From Thalassovita litoralis (GTDB lineage Bacteria; Pseudomonadota; Alphaproteobacteria; Rhodobacterales; Rhodobacteraceae), in NCBI RefSeq assembly GCF_900182725.1, contig NZ_FXTO01000002.1, forward strand, positions 124,001-188,000: a stretch of 64,000 bases of DNA. Reading direction: 5' to 3'. This document shows, one piece after another, positions 21,981 to 31,449 of the stretch (position 1 is the stretch's first letter; each line of letters opens with the position of its first letter). The notes beneath the pieces are model-generated. The model worked only from the letters and a program-made list of their open reading frames with translations. It had not been told where the DNA came from and did not search any database. Made by a program: the position numbers and the translations under genes.

Positions 21981-22142
21981 CGCGTCTGCCGGGCAATTTG
22001 CAATCTATGTTTCCCCGGCACCCTAATCCGCGCGAAAGCGATTGACCATAGGGCGCGGACAAGAGTTCATACCCAGATCGCCGCGTCAGGTTCCGGGGCG
22101 TCAGAAAATAGACAAAAGCTGTGGCGCAGAATGGAGGATAGG

Positions 22143-22910
22143 ATGAAGGTGATTTATTGCGCTTATGGCAGGGCGAAATATGCCGCGCAACTGGAACAAT
22201 CGGTGCGGTCTTTGCGGCTGCATCACCCTGATGCGCAAATTACGGTGTATACGACCGCCGCCTTCGCCGGATTGCTGGCAGGTCTGCCGGTTCAGGTGGT
22301 GGTTCTGGATACCACGGCGCAGGCGTCCGATTGGCATGATCCGTTCATGAAACTGCGGGCCATTCATGCCGCGGCGTGTGTGGGGCAGGCCTTTTTGTAT
22401 CTGGATAATGATACCTATGTGGCCGGATCGCTGTCGGACGCGTGGCAATTGCTGGACCGCTTCGATTGCATGGGGGTGCATTCGCCCATCCCGGATCAGC
22501 GCGGTTTCCTGTCGCTGCCCCCAGCCCACAACACACCGAACCCTGCGATTTTCCCCGAATGGAACGGCGGGGTTTTGTTCTTTTCGGGCCGTCCCGCCGC
22601 GCAGGCGATTGCGGCTGATTGGTTGAACATTTTGGAACAAAGAATTCCCGGCGGTGGGGATCAATGGCCGTTGGGGCGGGCCTTGTGGCAATCCGGCGCA
22701 CGGCTGCATGTTCTGCCCAATACCTATAACTGCCGCTTGCCCGCCTGTCCGTTGGTTTATGGTGCGGTGAAAATCCTGCATGACGATCACCCGGAACTGG
22801 CCGGGGTGGCGCAGGTGGTGAATGCCGATCCGGGATACCGGCAGATCATCCGCCACGGCGATGCCTATGCGCTATCCCCGGACCCGTCACAGGGGCGGCG
22901 CTGTTTCTGA
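22143..22910 (+). CDS. Glycosyltransferase-like protein (GT-A fold)
   Basis: 255 aa protein with the layout of a nucleotide-diphospho-sugar transferase: beta-alpha start MKVIYCAYG, a YTTAAF strand and the metal-binding DxD-type motif in LYLDNDTYV (D88, D90), then an acceptor-side NGGVLFFS segment. Donor and acceptor are unknown. The start is set by GGAGG five bases before ATG 22143. The frame stays open for a long way upstream, but that part is antisense to cobT. The gene lies between cobS and cobT on the opposite strand. Confidence 0.75.
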   Translation: MKVIYCAYGRAKYAAQLEQSVRSLRLHHPDAQITVYTTAAFAGLLAGLPVQVVVLDTTAQASDWHDPFMKLRAIHAAACVGQAFLYLDNDTYVAGSLSDAWQLLDRFDCMGVHSPIPDQRGFLSLPPAHNTPNPAIFPEWNGGVLFFSGRPAAQAIAADWLNILEQRIPGGGDQWPLGRALWQSGARLHVLPNTYNCRLPACPLVYGAVKILHDDHPELAGVAQVVNADPGYRQIIRHGDAYALSPDPSQGRRCF

Positions 22911-22922
22911 CGCGCTCCTCAT

Positions 22923-22944
22923 TTTCATCTTGCCAAAAATACTC
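22923..22944 (-). repeat. Copy B of the 22-base intergenic motif
   Basis: Reads GAGTATTT, three bases, GCAAGATGAAA on the minus strand. It lies between the convergent ends of the glycosyltransferase-like gene and cobS, just beyond the terminator hairpin. Confidence 0.75.
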
Positions 22945-22987
22945 AAATCCCGACCCATCCAATGTGTGGGGCGGGTGCGGGAAAACA

Positions 22988-23014
22988 AAAACGGCGCCAC
23001 CGGGGCGCCGTTTT
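22988..23014. terminator. Bidirectional terminator between the GT-like gene and cobS
   Basis: Perfect 11-bp stem AAAACGGCGCC/GGCGCCGTTTT with a five-base loop; the flanking A and T runs let it work on both strands. A second small repeat TTCGGAA-G-TTCCGAA follows at 23020-23034, just before the cobS stop. Confidence 0.88.
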
Positions 23015-23036
23015 CTGCGTTCGGAAGTTCCGAACC

Positions 23037-24023
23037 TTATTTCATAGCCATCGAGGCGGCGCTTTCCGGCAGTTCTTCGTCAAAGCAGCGCTGATAGAAT
23101 TCAGCCACGGTCTGACGTTCCAGCTCATCGCATTTGTTCAGGAAGGACAGGCGGAACGCATAGCCGACATTGCGGAAGATTTCCGCGTTCTGCGCCCAGT
23201 TGATTACGGTCCGGGGCGACATGACGGTGGACAGATCGCCATTCATAAAGGCGGTCCGGGTCAGATCGGCCAGCGTGACCATCTGGGCAATCGTCTTGCG
23301 GCCTTTTTCAGTGTTGTAATGGGGGTTTTTCGCCAGAACGATGTTGGTTTCTGCGTCGTGCGACAGATAGTTCAGCGTCGCGACCAGCGACCAGCGGTCC
23401 ATCTGGGCCTGGTTGATCTGCTGTACACCGTGATACAGGCCAGTGGTGTCGCCCAGACCCACAGTGTTCGCAGTGGCGAACAGGCGGAAATAGGGGTTCG
23501 GGGTGATCACTTCGTTCTGGTCCAGCAGGGTCAATTTACCGTCAGCTTCCAGAATACGCTGGATCACAAACATCACGTCTGCGCGGCCAGCGTCGTATTC
23601 GTCGAACACAATGGCGGTGGGGTTGCGCAGCGCCCAAGGCAGGATGCCTTCGTGGAATTCGGTGACTTGTTTGCCGTCCCGCAGTTTGATGGCGTCCTTG
23701 CCGATCAGGTCGATCCGGCTGATGTGGCTGTCAAGGTTCACACGCACACAGGGCCAGTTCAGACGTGCGGCGACCTGTTCGATATGGGTGGATTTCCCGG
23801 TGCCGTGGTAGCCCTGAATCATTACGCGGCGGTTGTTGCGGAAACCCGCCAGAATCGCCAGCGTGGTATCGGGATCGAATTTATAGGTCGGGTCCAGTTC
23901 CGGCACGCGGTCAGTGCGATCGGCAAAGCCCTTTACGGTCATGTCCGTGTCGATGCCGAATACATCGCGAACGGAAATCTCTTCGGTGGGTTTTGCGTTC
24001 ATATCCATCATGCCGTCCGCCAT
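23037..24023 (-). CDS. cobS: CobS, cobaltochelatase AAA+ subunit
   Basis: AAA+ ATPase of the CobNST cobaltochelatase; it forms the ring that works with CobT to power cobalt insertion by CobN. 328 aa. Walker [14 protein letters not shown], Walker B VFDEYDAG and [17 protein letters not shown] (sensor region) are visible. A terminator follows it, so cobT 1 kb downstream on the same strand must have its own promoter or depend on readthrough. Further upstream is msrB on the other strand. Confidence 0.95.
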   Translation of the reverse strand: MADGMMDMNAKPTEEISVRDVFGIDTDMTVKGFADRTDRVPELDPTYKFDPDTTLAILAGFRNNRRVMIQGYHGTGKSTHIEQVAARLNWPCVRVNLDSHISRIDLIGKDAIKLRDGKQVTEFHEGILPWALRNPTAIVFDEYDAGRADVMFVIQRILEADGKLTLLDQNEVITPNPYFRLFATANTVGLGDTTGLYHGVQQINQAQMDRWSLVATLNYLSHDAETNIVLAKNPHYNTEKGRKTIAQMVTLADLTRTAFMNGDLSTVMSPRTVINWAQNAEIFRNVGYAFRLSFLNKCDELERQTVAEFYQRCFDEELPESAASMAMK

Positions 24024-24225
24024 ATCTTTCGTCCTTTATTCCGGGCCGGATGCCCTCACTTTCAGTGTGGTGCAACATAAATGACGGAAGGGCAAGGGGA
24101 ACTGAGCCATTCCGCCGCGTCTGCGGCGCGGGGTGATCACTGCAATGTGTGCGTTTGCGACCGCATGGCGGAATTACAGGCAGAAAATCTGCGATAGACT
24201 GTTTCGCAACCAAGAGGAGGATCAG

Positions 24226-24684
24226 ATGAACCGACGCAATTTCACGCTGGCCGGTCTGGCCACGATGATTTTCCAACCCGCCCAAGCGGCCGAGCAGTTT
24301 GAGGTTACACGCACCGAGGCCGAATGGAAGGCAATGCTAAGCCCGCTGGAGTACAAGGTGATGCGGCGCGAAGGCACAGAGCGGGCGGGGACATCGCCGC
24401 TGGATAAACTATACCACGCGGGGCTGTACCACTGCCGGGGCTGCGATTTGCCGCTGTATTCGTCGCAGCATAAATTCGACAGTGGCACAGGCTGGCCCAG
24501 TTTTTGGAAAGCTCTGCCCGACGCCATTCGCACCAAACAGGACCGCAAGCTGTTGGTGACACGAACAGAATGCCACTGTCGCCGCTGTGGCAGCCATCTG
24601 GGGCATATTTTCAACGACGGGCCGAAACCGACCGGAAAACGACATTGCATCAATGGCGTGTCGCTGGTGTTTCGCGCGGCCTGA
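24226..24684 (+). CDS. msrB: Exported peptide-methionine (R)-S-oxide reductase
   Basis: Repairs oxidised methionine (R-sulfoxide) in proteins (EC 1.8.4.12). 152 aa from ATG 24226, with GAGGAGG eight bases upstream. The N-terminus NRRNFTLAG...AQA resembles a short Tat or Sec signal, so the enzyme is probably periplasmic. The MsrB domain has a zinc site C70/C73 and C118/C121, the GTGWPSF motif and the catalytic C141 in RHCINGVSLVF. A periplasmic location implies a membrane-linked reductant, not seen nearby. Confidence 0.92.
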   Translation: MNRRNFTLAGLATMIFQPAQAAEQFEVTRTEAEWKAMLSPLEYKVMRREGTERAGTSPLDKLYHAGLYHCRGCDLPLYSSQHKFDSGTGWPSFWKALPDAIRTKQDRKLLVTRTECHCRRCGSHLGHIFNDGPKPTGKRHCINGVSLVFRAA

Positions 24685-24691
24685 TCCGGGG

Positions 24692-24739
24692 CGAAATCGG
24701 CAGGCAGAAAAAAGGCGGGGAAACCCCCGCCCGATTTCG
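24692..24739 (-). terminator. Terminator between convergent msrB and the J-domain gene
   Basis: GGCGGGG (24714-24720) pairs with CCCCGCC (24725-24731); on the minus strand the stem is followed by six T. An outer repeat CGAAATCG (24692-24699)/CGATTTCG (24732-24739) can lengthen the structure. Probably serves mainly the minus-strand gene. Confidence 0.85.
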
Positions 24740-24743
24740 TGGA

Positions 24744-25367
24744 TTATTTGAAGTTGCGGCTTTCCTTGATCTGGTCCCACGCCCAGACCACTTCTTGCAA
24801 CTGTTCTTCCTGACTGCGGTCGCCGCCGTTCATGTCGGGGTGCAGCACCTTGATCAGTTTCTTATAGGCTTTGCGCACCTCGGCCTTGGTCCAGTGGTCC
24901 TTGGCTTCCAGAATGTCGATGGCGCGGCGTTCGGTCGGCGGCAGGCGGCGTGTGCCGGTGGCGGCTTTTCCGGGGTTTCTGGTGGCATTGGCCCCCAGCA
25001 CCTGATGCGGATCTTCGATACCCAAACGCGCCCAAGCGCGGGCTTCGGGGTCGCCCATCGGGCGGGTCTGGCGTTCCCAGACCTTGTCCTTGGACATTTG
25101 GGCGTTCATCTCGGCCTCGGTCGTGCCGTCGAAGAAGCTCCATTTCTGATTATATTCGCGGACGTGGTCTTTGCAGAACCAAAAATATTCATCCAGCACA
25201 TCGGGCGCTTTGGGGGCACGATATTGGCCAGCTTCCTGGCACCCTTCATGTTCACAGACACGCTGCGAGGTTTCGAACGCCCCGGTCATGCCGCGGCGGC
25301 CTCGGGGGTTTTTCTTCTTGGAGGTCGACACGGACATGTCGAAACCGAAGGGGTCTGATTTTACCAT
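24744..25367 (-). CDS. J-domain protein with N-terminal Cys/His cluster
   Basis: 207 aa. The C-terminal 60 residues form a J domain with the HPD tripeptide at 176-178, which would stimulate a DnaK-type ATPase. The N-terminal half has C38, C43, C65 and H68 (CEHEGC...FWFCKDH), a possible zinc site. Unlike DnaJ itself, the J domain is at the C-terminus and no glycine-rich or DnaJ zinc repeats exist. Clients are unknown. ATG 25367 has AGGTGAT upstream. Confidence 0.83.
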   Translation of the reverse strand: MVKSDPFGFDMSVSTSKKKNPRGRRGMTGAFETSQRVCEHEGCQEAGQYRAPKAPDVLDEYFWFCKDHVREYNQKWSFFDGTTEAEMNAQMSKDKVWERQTRPMGDPEARAWARLGIEDPHQVLGANATRNPGKAATGTRRLPPTERRAIDILEAKDHWTKAEVRKAYKKLIKVLHPDMNGGDRSQEEQLQEVVWAWDQIKESRNFK

Positions 25368-25511
25368 GAGATCACCTATTCGACTCGGACGGTAGAGTTT
25401 AGACTTTTTGACGCCGAGTTGAAGGGGGCGGATGCGAAAAAATGGGCAATTCCCCGCCGTGGCGTCCGGGTTTATGGAATGTTTTTTGGGTAATGAATTG
25501 AATGTCGGACG

Positions 25512-26018
25512 TTAATTTGCGGTGTTGGGACCAGTGCCGGATTTTTCAGCGTTTTCGGGCGATGGCGGGGCTGATGGCGTGGCGTTCATCTGGCTGGCGC
25601 GGGCCTTAAGCAGCGCCGCAGCGGGGCTGTCCAGATCTTCGGCATCTTCGACACCGTTATCGGTTCCGCGATCAAAAAAGCCGTCTGGGGTATCCTGCTG
25701 CCCGGATGCGGCGGGTGCTGGCAACGGGGCCGGAGGGGCCGCAGGCGCGTCTAAAAGACGGGTGACAAAGGCATCATCCGTGCCTGCCACGGGACGACGG
25801 AACACCAGCACATTCCGATAGGTCGTCGTGACGCTGGTCAGGCCATGCCGTTCTTCGCTGGGCAGGGTTTCGGCACGCTGGTATTCCCAACCTTCGGCCC
25901 CCATGCGGTTCATCAAATCCTGAAGCGCATAGGCAAATCGGTTTTCGTGTCCGCGCACACCCTTGGCTTTCTGGCCCTTGGTGGGGGCGGGGACCACGCG
26001 ATACTCGTAATGTGGCAT
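25512..26018 (-). CDS. DUF4177-domain protein
   Basis: 168 aa. The first 75 residues match the DUF4177 type (HYEYRVVPAP..., NRMGAEGWEYQRAETLPSEER, YRNVLVFRRP), a small domain of unknown role. The rest is low-complexity, rich in Ala/Pro/Asp. I chose ATG 26018 since it directly starts the domain; codons further upstream look unrelated. An unusual long inverted repeat lies behind its start (26132-26165). Confidence 0.78.
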   Translation of the reverse strand: MPHYEYRVVPAPTKGQKAKGVRGHENRFAYALQDLMNRMGAEGWEYQRAETLPSEERHGLTSVTTTYRNVLVFRRPVAGTDDAFVTRLLDAPAAPPAPLPAPAASGQQDTPDGFFDRGTDNGVEDAEDLDSPAAALLKARASQMNATPSAPPSPENAEKSGTGPNTAN

Positions 26019-26131
26019 ATTTTCTATCCGTGCTCGAAATCCCGGTAACAATATCAGGGGATTGGCAAAACGCAAAAACAACCAGCCAAAAGCTGCCGGA
26101 TGGCGTTGCATTTTGAAATATCGGGGGCTGA

Positions 26132-26165
26132 TGATACAGGGGCGGCATGTGTTGCCCCTGTATCA
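26132..26165. repeat. Perfect 12-bp inverted repeat
   Basis: TGATACAGGGGC (26132-26143) and GCCCCTGTATCA (26154-26165) are perfectly complementary with a ten-base spacer. It lies between the thioesterase stop and the DUF4177 start on the minus strand. No T-run follows, so it may be a regulator site or an RNA-stability hairpin rather than an intrinsic terminator. Confidence 0.7.
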
Positions 26166-26183
26166 GGCCCGTTTTGTGCGGGA

Positions 26184-26663
26184 TTATGCGCGACGCAGCC
26201 CCATCGGCAGGCCCACGAAGTCGGGTTTCGGCAAATCCTTGTGCGCGTCCAGCACGGCCTGCATCTTTTCCGCCACATGGGGAAGATAGGGGGCCACGCG
26301 CGGGCCGCTCATGTCGATATGCAGCCCCACGCCTTCGGCGGTGGCGGACAGCCATCCGTCTTCGTGATATAGCCACTGGGCAAAATGAAAGGCGCGGTCG
26401 CTGCTGTCCAGCAATTGAAATGCGACGCGGACCTTGTTGCCGACATGCAGTTCGCGCAGATAGCGCACCCGAAAATCAGCGGTAAAGGTCGTGTGCTTAT
26501 AGTCCTTGATATAGGTGGGACCGAAGCCCAAATGCACATATGCCTCGTCCACGCCAGTATCGAACAATACGTTGTAATAGGCCATGTTCAAATGGCCGTT
26601 ATGGTCGATCCATTCGGGTTTCACCTCCATCAAAGAGGACATGAACGGGGTTGTCTGGGGCAC
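26184..26663 (-). CDS. Hotdog-fold acyl-CoA thioesterase
   Basis: 159 aa, single hotdog domain of the 4-hydroxybenzoyl-CoA thioesterase type. The active-site stretch is WIDHNGHLNMAYYNVLFD, with D20 in the place of the catalytic acid and the conserved NGHLN. Expected to hydrolyse a small acyl-CoA; the substrate cannot be read from the sequence. Similar proteins are linked to carnitine or betaine metabolism in some bacteria, but nothing nearby supports that here. Confidence 0.83.
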   Translation of the reverse strand: MPQTTPFMSSLMEVKPEWIDHNGHLNMAYYNVLFDTGVDEAYVHLGFGPTYIKDYKHTTFTADFRVRYLRELHVGNKVRVAFQLLDSSDRAFHFAQWLYHEDGWLSATAEGVGLHIDMSGPRVAPYLPHVAEKMQAVLDAHKDLPKPDFVGLPMGLRRA

Positions 26664-26737
26664 GGTAATTCCCTCCCTTTTATATTGCTCCGCCAGAAGT
26701 CTAGAGGCACATGCCGGACATGACCAGAGGGGCGTGA

Positions 26738-27712
26738 TCAGAAGCGGCGCAGGGATTTCAGGAAGAGTTTGCCGCGTTCCCTAAGGCTGAGGAACGGACG
26801 GATTTGCCGATCATTTTCCGGGTCCAGACTGGGCGACATCGGCATGTTTTCGGGTGGGGTCAGGTCAAAACCCAGCTTTTGGGCGACTTCGGCGCGTTTT
26901 TTTCCGTAGTCACGGATTTCATGCGGGCGCAGCCCTGCAATGCGGTATTTATCGCCGGGTAGGGCGCAGAGTTCTTGAATACGGCGGGGGGACCGTTGGC
27001 CCGATCCCAACGGCTTTTGCAGGTTGTACAGGTACATCGCCCGCACGGCGTTATCCGATAGGGATTCATTTTCGTGGGTTTCATCCAGCCCCAAAGCATC
27101 GAAATCCGGTAGGTCGAATTCCCGCAGCAGACTGTTGCACATGCCTTGTTTCACGGCGGTTTCGAACTTCAGAAAATGGCTGTGATCCTGTCCGAACACC
27201 TGTGCAATCCGCAGCGGAATGCGGTGAAGGCGCTGCATGGATGTGGCATAGGTGCTGGGCTGCCAAAACCGCCCGACCTTGGCCATTTGCTGACTGTTCG
27301 ATGCGATCCACGGGATCAGTTCCCGGTAATAATACAGGCAGTCCACAATGCCGAACCGGGATAGCGCATCACGAATGCGGACGAATTCATCCACCGTCAT
27401 TTTGCACAGAAATTCGCTGGACAGGATGGCCGTGCCATCCAGCCCGTCAAGGGCGGCAAACAGGTCTTCGCGGACCTGTGCATCGCGGGCACGAATATGC
27501 GTTTCCGAAAGGCCCGACAGCTTGTTACGGTAATTCTTCATGGGATGGGTCATGAAGGACGAATACAAATGTTTGTATGGTCCATCGCGGCCCAGAAAAT
27601 GAATACCTTGCCCCGCCAAGGTATCCTTGTGGCGGAACAGGTTTTTCTGAAGCGAGGTTGACCCGGTTTTATGCGGGCCAACATGCAGGATAATTGTCAG
27701 GTTCCGGCTCAT
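26738..27712 (-). CDS. Sulfotransferase-like P-loop protein
   Basis: 324 aa cytoplasmic protein. The N-terminal loop HVGPHKTGSTSLQ (residues 10-22) resembles the PAPS 5'-phosphosulfate loop of sulfotransferases, and LSSEFLCK and LYYYRELIPWI follow in the positions of the 3'-phosphate region. The acceptor is unknown; surface polysaccharide is possible. It lies 18 bases downstream of gatB on the same strand and could be cotranscribed with it. Confidence 0.72.
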   Translation of the reverse strand: MSRNLTIILHVGPHKTGSTSLQKNLFRHKDTLAGQGIHFLGRDGPYKHLYSSFMTHPMKNYRNKLSGLSETHIRARDAQVREDLFAALDGLDGTAILSSEFLCKMTVDEFVRIRDALSRFGIVDCLYYYRELIPWIASNSQQMAKVGRFWQPSTYATSMQRLHRIPLRIAQVFGQDHSHFLKFETAVKQGMCNSLLREFDLPDFDALGLDETHENESLSDNAVRAMYLYNLQKPLGSGQRSPRRIQELCALPGDKYRIAGLRPHEIRDYGKKRAEVAQKLGFDLTPPENMPMSPSLDPENDRQIRPFLSLRERGKLFLKSLRRF

Positions 27713-27730
27713 ATTGCGCCGAAGCTCGGA

Positions 27731-29245
27731 TCAGAGGCCCAGTTTTTGGCTGACCAACTGGTTTACAGCCGCAGGGTTGGCCTTTCCGCCGGTGGCTTTC
27801 ATCACCTGACCCACGAACCAGCCCGCCAGTTTCGGGTTTTGCTTGGCCTTTTCAACCTGCGCGGGGTTGGCGGCGATGATCTCATCTACGGCGGCCTCGA
27901 TCGCGCCGGTGTCCGTGACCTGTTTCATGCCACGCTCTTCCACGATCTGATCGGGGTCGCCGCCTTCGGTATAGACGATTTCAAACAGGTCTTTGGCGAT
28001 TTTGCCGCTGATGGCGTCCGATTTGATCAACTTGATGATCCCGGCCAGTTGGGCGGGGGATACCGGGCTGTCGGTGATGTCGTGGTCTTCTTTTTTCAGA
28101 CGACCGAACAGTTCGTTTATCACCCAGTTTGCTGCCAGTTTCCCATCGCCAGCGGCACCGGCGACCTCTTCAAAGAAAACCGCGTTGGGGACTTCGGCGG
28201 TCAGAACGCTGGCGTCATATTCGGACAGGCCGAAATCGGCGATGAACCGCGCCTTTTTGGCGTCCGGCAGTTCCGGCAGCGAGGCGGCAATGTCATCCAC
28301 CCATGCCTGTTCGATTTCCAGCGGCAGCAGGTCGGGATCGGGGAAGTAGCGGTAATCATGTGCTTCTTCCTTGGACCGCATGGACCGGGTTTCGTTCTTG
28401 TCCGGGTCGTACAGGCGGGTTTCCTGCACCACTTCGCCACCGGCTTCGACGATGGCAATCTGGCGGCGGGCTTCGACCTCGATCGCGGCTTGGATAAACC
28501 GCATAGAGTTCATGTTCTTGATTTCGCAGCGCGTGCCCAGATGGCTGAAATCCTGCGTTTCCTGATACTTTTCATATGCACCGGGGCGGCAGATGGATAC
28601 GTTCACATCCGCGCGCAGGTTGCCGTTTTGCATGTTGCCGTCACAGGTGCCCAGATAGCGCAGGATCTGGCGCAGCTTGGTGACATAAGCGGCGGCTTCT
28701 TCGGGGCCGCGAATATCTGGGCGGCTGACGATTTCCATCAGCGCCACGCCGGTCCGGTTTAGGTCCACAAAGGACATGTTCGGGTCCATGTCATGCACGG
28801 ATTTGCCCGCGTCTTGTTCCAGATGGATACGTTCCACCCGCACCAGACGCGCCACGCCCGGCCCCATATCGACCAGAATTTCGCCTTCGCCCACGATGGG
28901 GTGGTAAAGCTGGCTGATCTGATAGCCCTGCGGCAAGTCGGGGTAGAAATAGTTTTTCCGGTCAAACGCTGACCACAGGTTGATTTCCGCCTTCAGGCCC
29001 AACCCGGTGCGCACGGCCTGTTCCACGCAAAATTCGTTGATCACCGGCAACATGCCGGGCATCGCGGCATCCACGAAAGCCACGTTCGAGTTCGGCTCTG
29101 CCCCGAATTTGGTGGATGCGCCAGAAAATAGCTTTGCGTTTGAACTGACCTGGGCATGAACCTCCATGCCGATGACCAGTTCCCAGTCATGCTTTGCGCC
29201 AGCAATCACTTTGGGTTTCGGGGTCTCATAGGTCAGGTCCAGCAT
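27731..29245 (-). CDS. gatB: GatB, Asp/Glu-tRNA amidotransferase subunit B
   Basis: Subunit of GatCAB that converts misacylated Glu-tRNA(Gln) and Asp-tRNA(Asn) to the amidated forms. 504 aa. Kinase domain motifs [24 protein letters not shown]-like and HPIVGEGEI, then a helical and a C-terminal YqeY-like tail ending [19 protein letters not shown] 29245 is preferred; a GTG just before it is also in frame. GatA and GatC are not encoded nearby. Confidence 0.96.
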   Translation of the reverse strand: MLDLTYETPKPKVIAGAKHDWELVIGMEVHAQVSSNAKLFSGASTKFGAEPNSNVAFVDAAMPGMLPVINEFCVEQAVRTGLGLKAEINLWSAFDRKNYFYPDLPQGYQISQLYHPIVGEGEILVDMGPGVARLVRVERIHLEQDAGKSVHDMDPNMSFVDLNRTGVALMEIVSRPDIRGPEEAAAYVTKLRQILRYLGTCDGNMQNGNLRADVNVSICRPGAYEKYQETQDFSHLGTRCEIKNMNSMRFIQAAIEVEARRQIAIVEAGGEVVQETRLYDPDKNETRSMRSKEEAHDYRYFPDPDLLPLEIEQAWVDDIAASLPELPDAKKARFIADFGLSEYDASVLTAEVPNAVFFEEVAGAAGDGKLAANWVINELFGRLKKEDHDITDSPVSPAQLAGIIKLIKSDAISGKIAKDLFEIVYTEGGDPDQIVEERGMKQVTDTGAIEAAVDEIIAANPAQVEKAKQNPKLAGWFVGQVMKATGGKANPAAVNQLVSQKLGL

Positions 29246-29327
29246 CACATCCGCCCTTTGTCACAGGAATTGACCTGCGTTCTAGGGCAGGGGTGCGACC
29301 GGGGCAAGAGGCAGAGAGCCTACAGCA

Positions 29328-30632
29328 TCACGCCCGAGGCAGGATTTGCGGGCCTTTTTCGCCAAAAACCACGCAGCCGCCATTTCGGATGTCGGTTTCA
29401 AAATGCCGGGCGATACGGCGAAAGGCGCTGCCGCGGCCTTTTTCGGCCAGCTTTTCATTATAGGTCAGGTCGTGTTCGCGCATCGAATCCTTTTCTGCCA
29501 GCGCCCAGATCAGGGGATGCACCTCGCGCAGGTGGTGGGTCAGAACCCAGTCAAAAGCCCCGCGCAGGGCTGTCAGTTGTGGCTGATGGGGGGATGCTTT
29601 CATTCGGGCGGCGCAAAGCGTGACCGAACAGAAGGCGGCAAAAATATTCGCGGTGTGCTGATCGGGGCGGCGGTGCAGAATGTTCTGCATTCCTTCGATG
29701 AAAAGCTCTGCTTCCAGCAGTTCCAGCACGCCACCATCCAGCCGAAGGGCGTCCAGATAGGTCCAAGTATATCCCCCCGCGCCCCATATATCACGGGTCA
29801 AGGCAGCCATACGCCGGGCCTGTACCTCTAGCTGTTGGTATGATCCGAACCAGCGGGGCAGCATGTAATGCCCAAAATCGCGCATATGGCCGGGGTTTTG
29901 CGGGTCCAGTTCAATCAGGTCTTCGTAATCATCCACCACACGCGATTGCGGATTGGACTGTCCGGGCAACAGGGCGCAGCGTGCCGCGGCCAAAGCGGGG
30001 CTGTTTTCCTCGAACGGGTCGAAACGGTCCAGAATATCGGCGGCGCTGGTCATGCAGGCGTGAAAGGCGCGGGCGCGGGGGCGGTCGGGCTGGGCTGTGG
30101 GTTCGATGCCGTGAAACGCCCATGCCACATCCAGCAGCGCATGTAGCACGACAAGCGCCACGCCGTAATCATCGGGGGTGTCGTCCAGCGCGTGTTCCAA
30201 ATGGGTCAGTGCGGGCAGGTTTTCCACATCGGCGGGGTCAATCCGTCCGGCGCGGATTTGGGTGGACAGCGGCCCGGCAACATCTGCCCGCGCCCCGTAA
30301 GACAACAGATCGGCCAGCGGCATATCTGCTGTGGTTCGGGATCGGTTCTGATCGTGATGGCGCAGTTCGCTTCCCAGTTCTTCCCACATGTCCTGACGGG
30401 CCAGAAACTGACCGCGCGCCACCACGTATTCCCGTCGGGACTGTTCGGGGCTGGTGTTGAGAACCGGAATATCCAGCGCCCGTTGCAGCCGGATCGGCAT
30501 GGGGCCGGGGGGCGGCGGACCAGAAGCGCGCAGGCTATGGGGCTGTTCCACAATGGGGGCCGGAGGTTGACGGCGCAGAAAGCGCTTTGGGTCCAGACGG
30601 AATTGGGGGGTATGTTTTAAAAGCTGTTTCAT
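29328..30632 (-). CDS. Conserved-looking protein of unknown function
   Basis: 434 aa protein I do not recognise. The first 50 residues are rich in proline and arginine; the rest is helical, soluble and without signal peptide or membrane segment. Distinctive stretches include HYMLPRWFGSYQQLE, IWGAGGYTWTYLDAL and NEKLAEKGRGSAFRRIARH. Coding bias and the absence of stops over 1.3 kb support a real gene. It lies upstream of gatB on the same strand with an 82-base gap. No function can be given. Confidence 0.75.
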   Translation of the reverse strand: MKQLLKHTPQFRLDPKRFLRRQPPAPIVEQPHSLRASGPPPPGPMPIRLQRALDIPVLNTSPEQSRREYVVARGQFLARQDMWEELGSELRHHDQNRSRTTADMPLADLLSYGARADVAGPLSTQIRAGRIDPADVENLPALTHLEHALDDTPDDYGVALVVLHALLDVAWAFHGIEPTAQPDRPRARAFHACMTSAADILDRFDPFEENSPALAAARCALLPGQSNPQSRVVDDYEDLIELDPQNPGHMRDFGHYMLPRWFGSYQQLEVQARRMAALTRDIWGAGGYTWTYLDALRLDGGVLELLEAELFIEGMQNILHRRPDQHTANIFAAFCSVTLCAARMKASPHQPQLTALRGAFDWVLTHHLREVHPLIWALAEKDSMREHDLTYNEKLAEKGRGSAFRRIARHFETDIRNGGCVVFGEKGPQILPRA

Positions 30633-30877
30633 CTGACCTTTGGGTGCGTTCCGAAGAATCTTCCCCGTTATTCAGCCGGACGTTTGAGGCCGAAAGATGG
30701 CCAAGACAGGTAGGATTTCAGGAAAAGTTGATCGCGTTATGCGTGAATTGTGGCAAAATTATATTCCAAAAAACGAGTATTTGGGCCGAGTGAGGTGTGT
30801 AAAGACGGAATGCAGGCGCAAAGCAGCCCCCGCCCTGATTGCTTTGTCAGGGAAGTAGGGAAGCCAGAAAAGGGGCG

Positions 30878-31321
30878 TCAGGTCATCGTGATCTTGGCGT
30901 CAATCTTGATCGGCTTGCCGGTGAACCAGCGTCGCAATTCCGGTGCTGCGGGCAGACATGTCAGCGGCAACTGCACCCTGCGCCCGCTGGCCAGTTCCAG
31001 ATGCGGGGCGCGGGTGTAGAATGGGGCAGATCGTGCGCCAATTGCACGGATACCCGTCAGCGGAAAAGCCCAGTGCTTGTTGCCGTAATACACATTCAGA
31101 TGGGTTTCCGTCATCCAAGAGCCAGAGCGTTTGCGGCTGGTGGCTTGCCGGTAAAAGGCGGCGGTCATCAGCGCAACCGCACCGATCAGCAGCATCATCT
31201 GCCAAGCGGGCAATAGCGTCACCAAGGCATAAAGCCCACCCCACGCCAGCAGGATTGCAAGCCCCCCCGCCAGTTGCAGGGCATCCAGCCCGCGCCAATG
31301 ATATTCCTGTAGCCGATTCAT
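30878..31321 (-). CDS. Small protein with two membrane segments
   Basis: 147 aa. Two hydrophobic segments at about residues 14-36 and 40-58 form a hairpin; a cytoplasmic C-terminal part of mixed beta character follows (THLNVYYGNKHWAFPLTGI, LELASGRRVQLPL), reminiscent of PH-like membrane-protein tails but not assignable. 245 bases separate its end from the next minus-strand gene, and pepN ends 129 bases upstream of it. Confidence 0.65.
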   Translation of the reverse strand: MNRLQEYHWRGLDALQLAGGLAILLAWGGLYALVTLLPAWQMMLLIGAVALMTAAFYRQATSRKRSGSWMTETHLNVYYGNKHWAFPLTGIRAIGARSAPFYTRAPHLELASGRRVQLPLTCLPAAPELRRWFTGKPIKIDAKITMT

Positions 31322-31449
31322 GACACCAGTATGACGTAGGAAGGGGACTAAAATAGGGTTAAATTAGTCCTTCCTGTTGCTCATTCGATAGAATTTCAGC
31401 CAGATGTGGCGCAATGGTTTCAGTTCGATTGCGTATGGTTTTCCGTAAC

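Noticed and set aside
19920-22142. Upstream extension of the glycosyltransferase-like frame, open for about 740 codons
   Set aside because: This part is antisense to cobT and the aminopeptidase; ribosome binding site and family start place the real gene at 22143.
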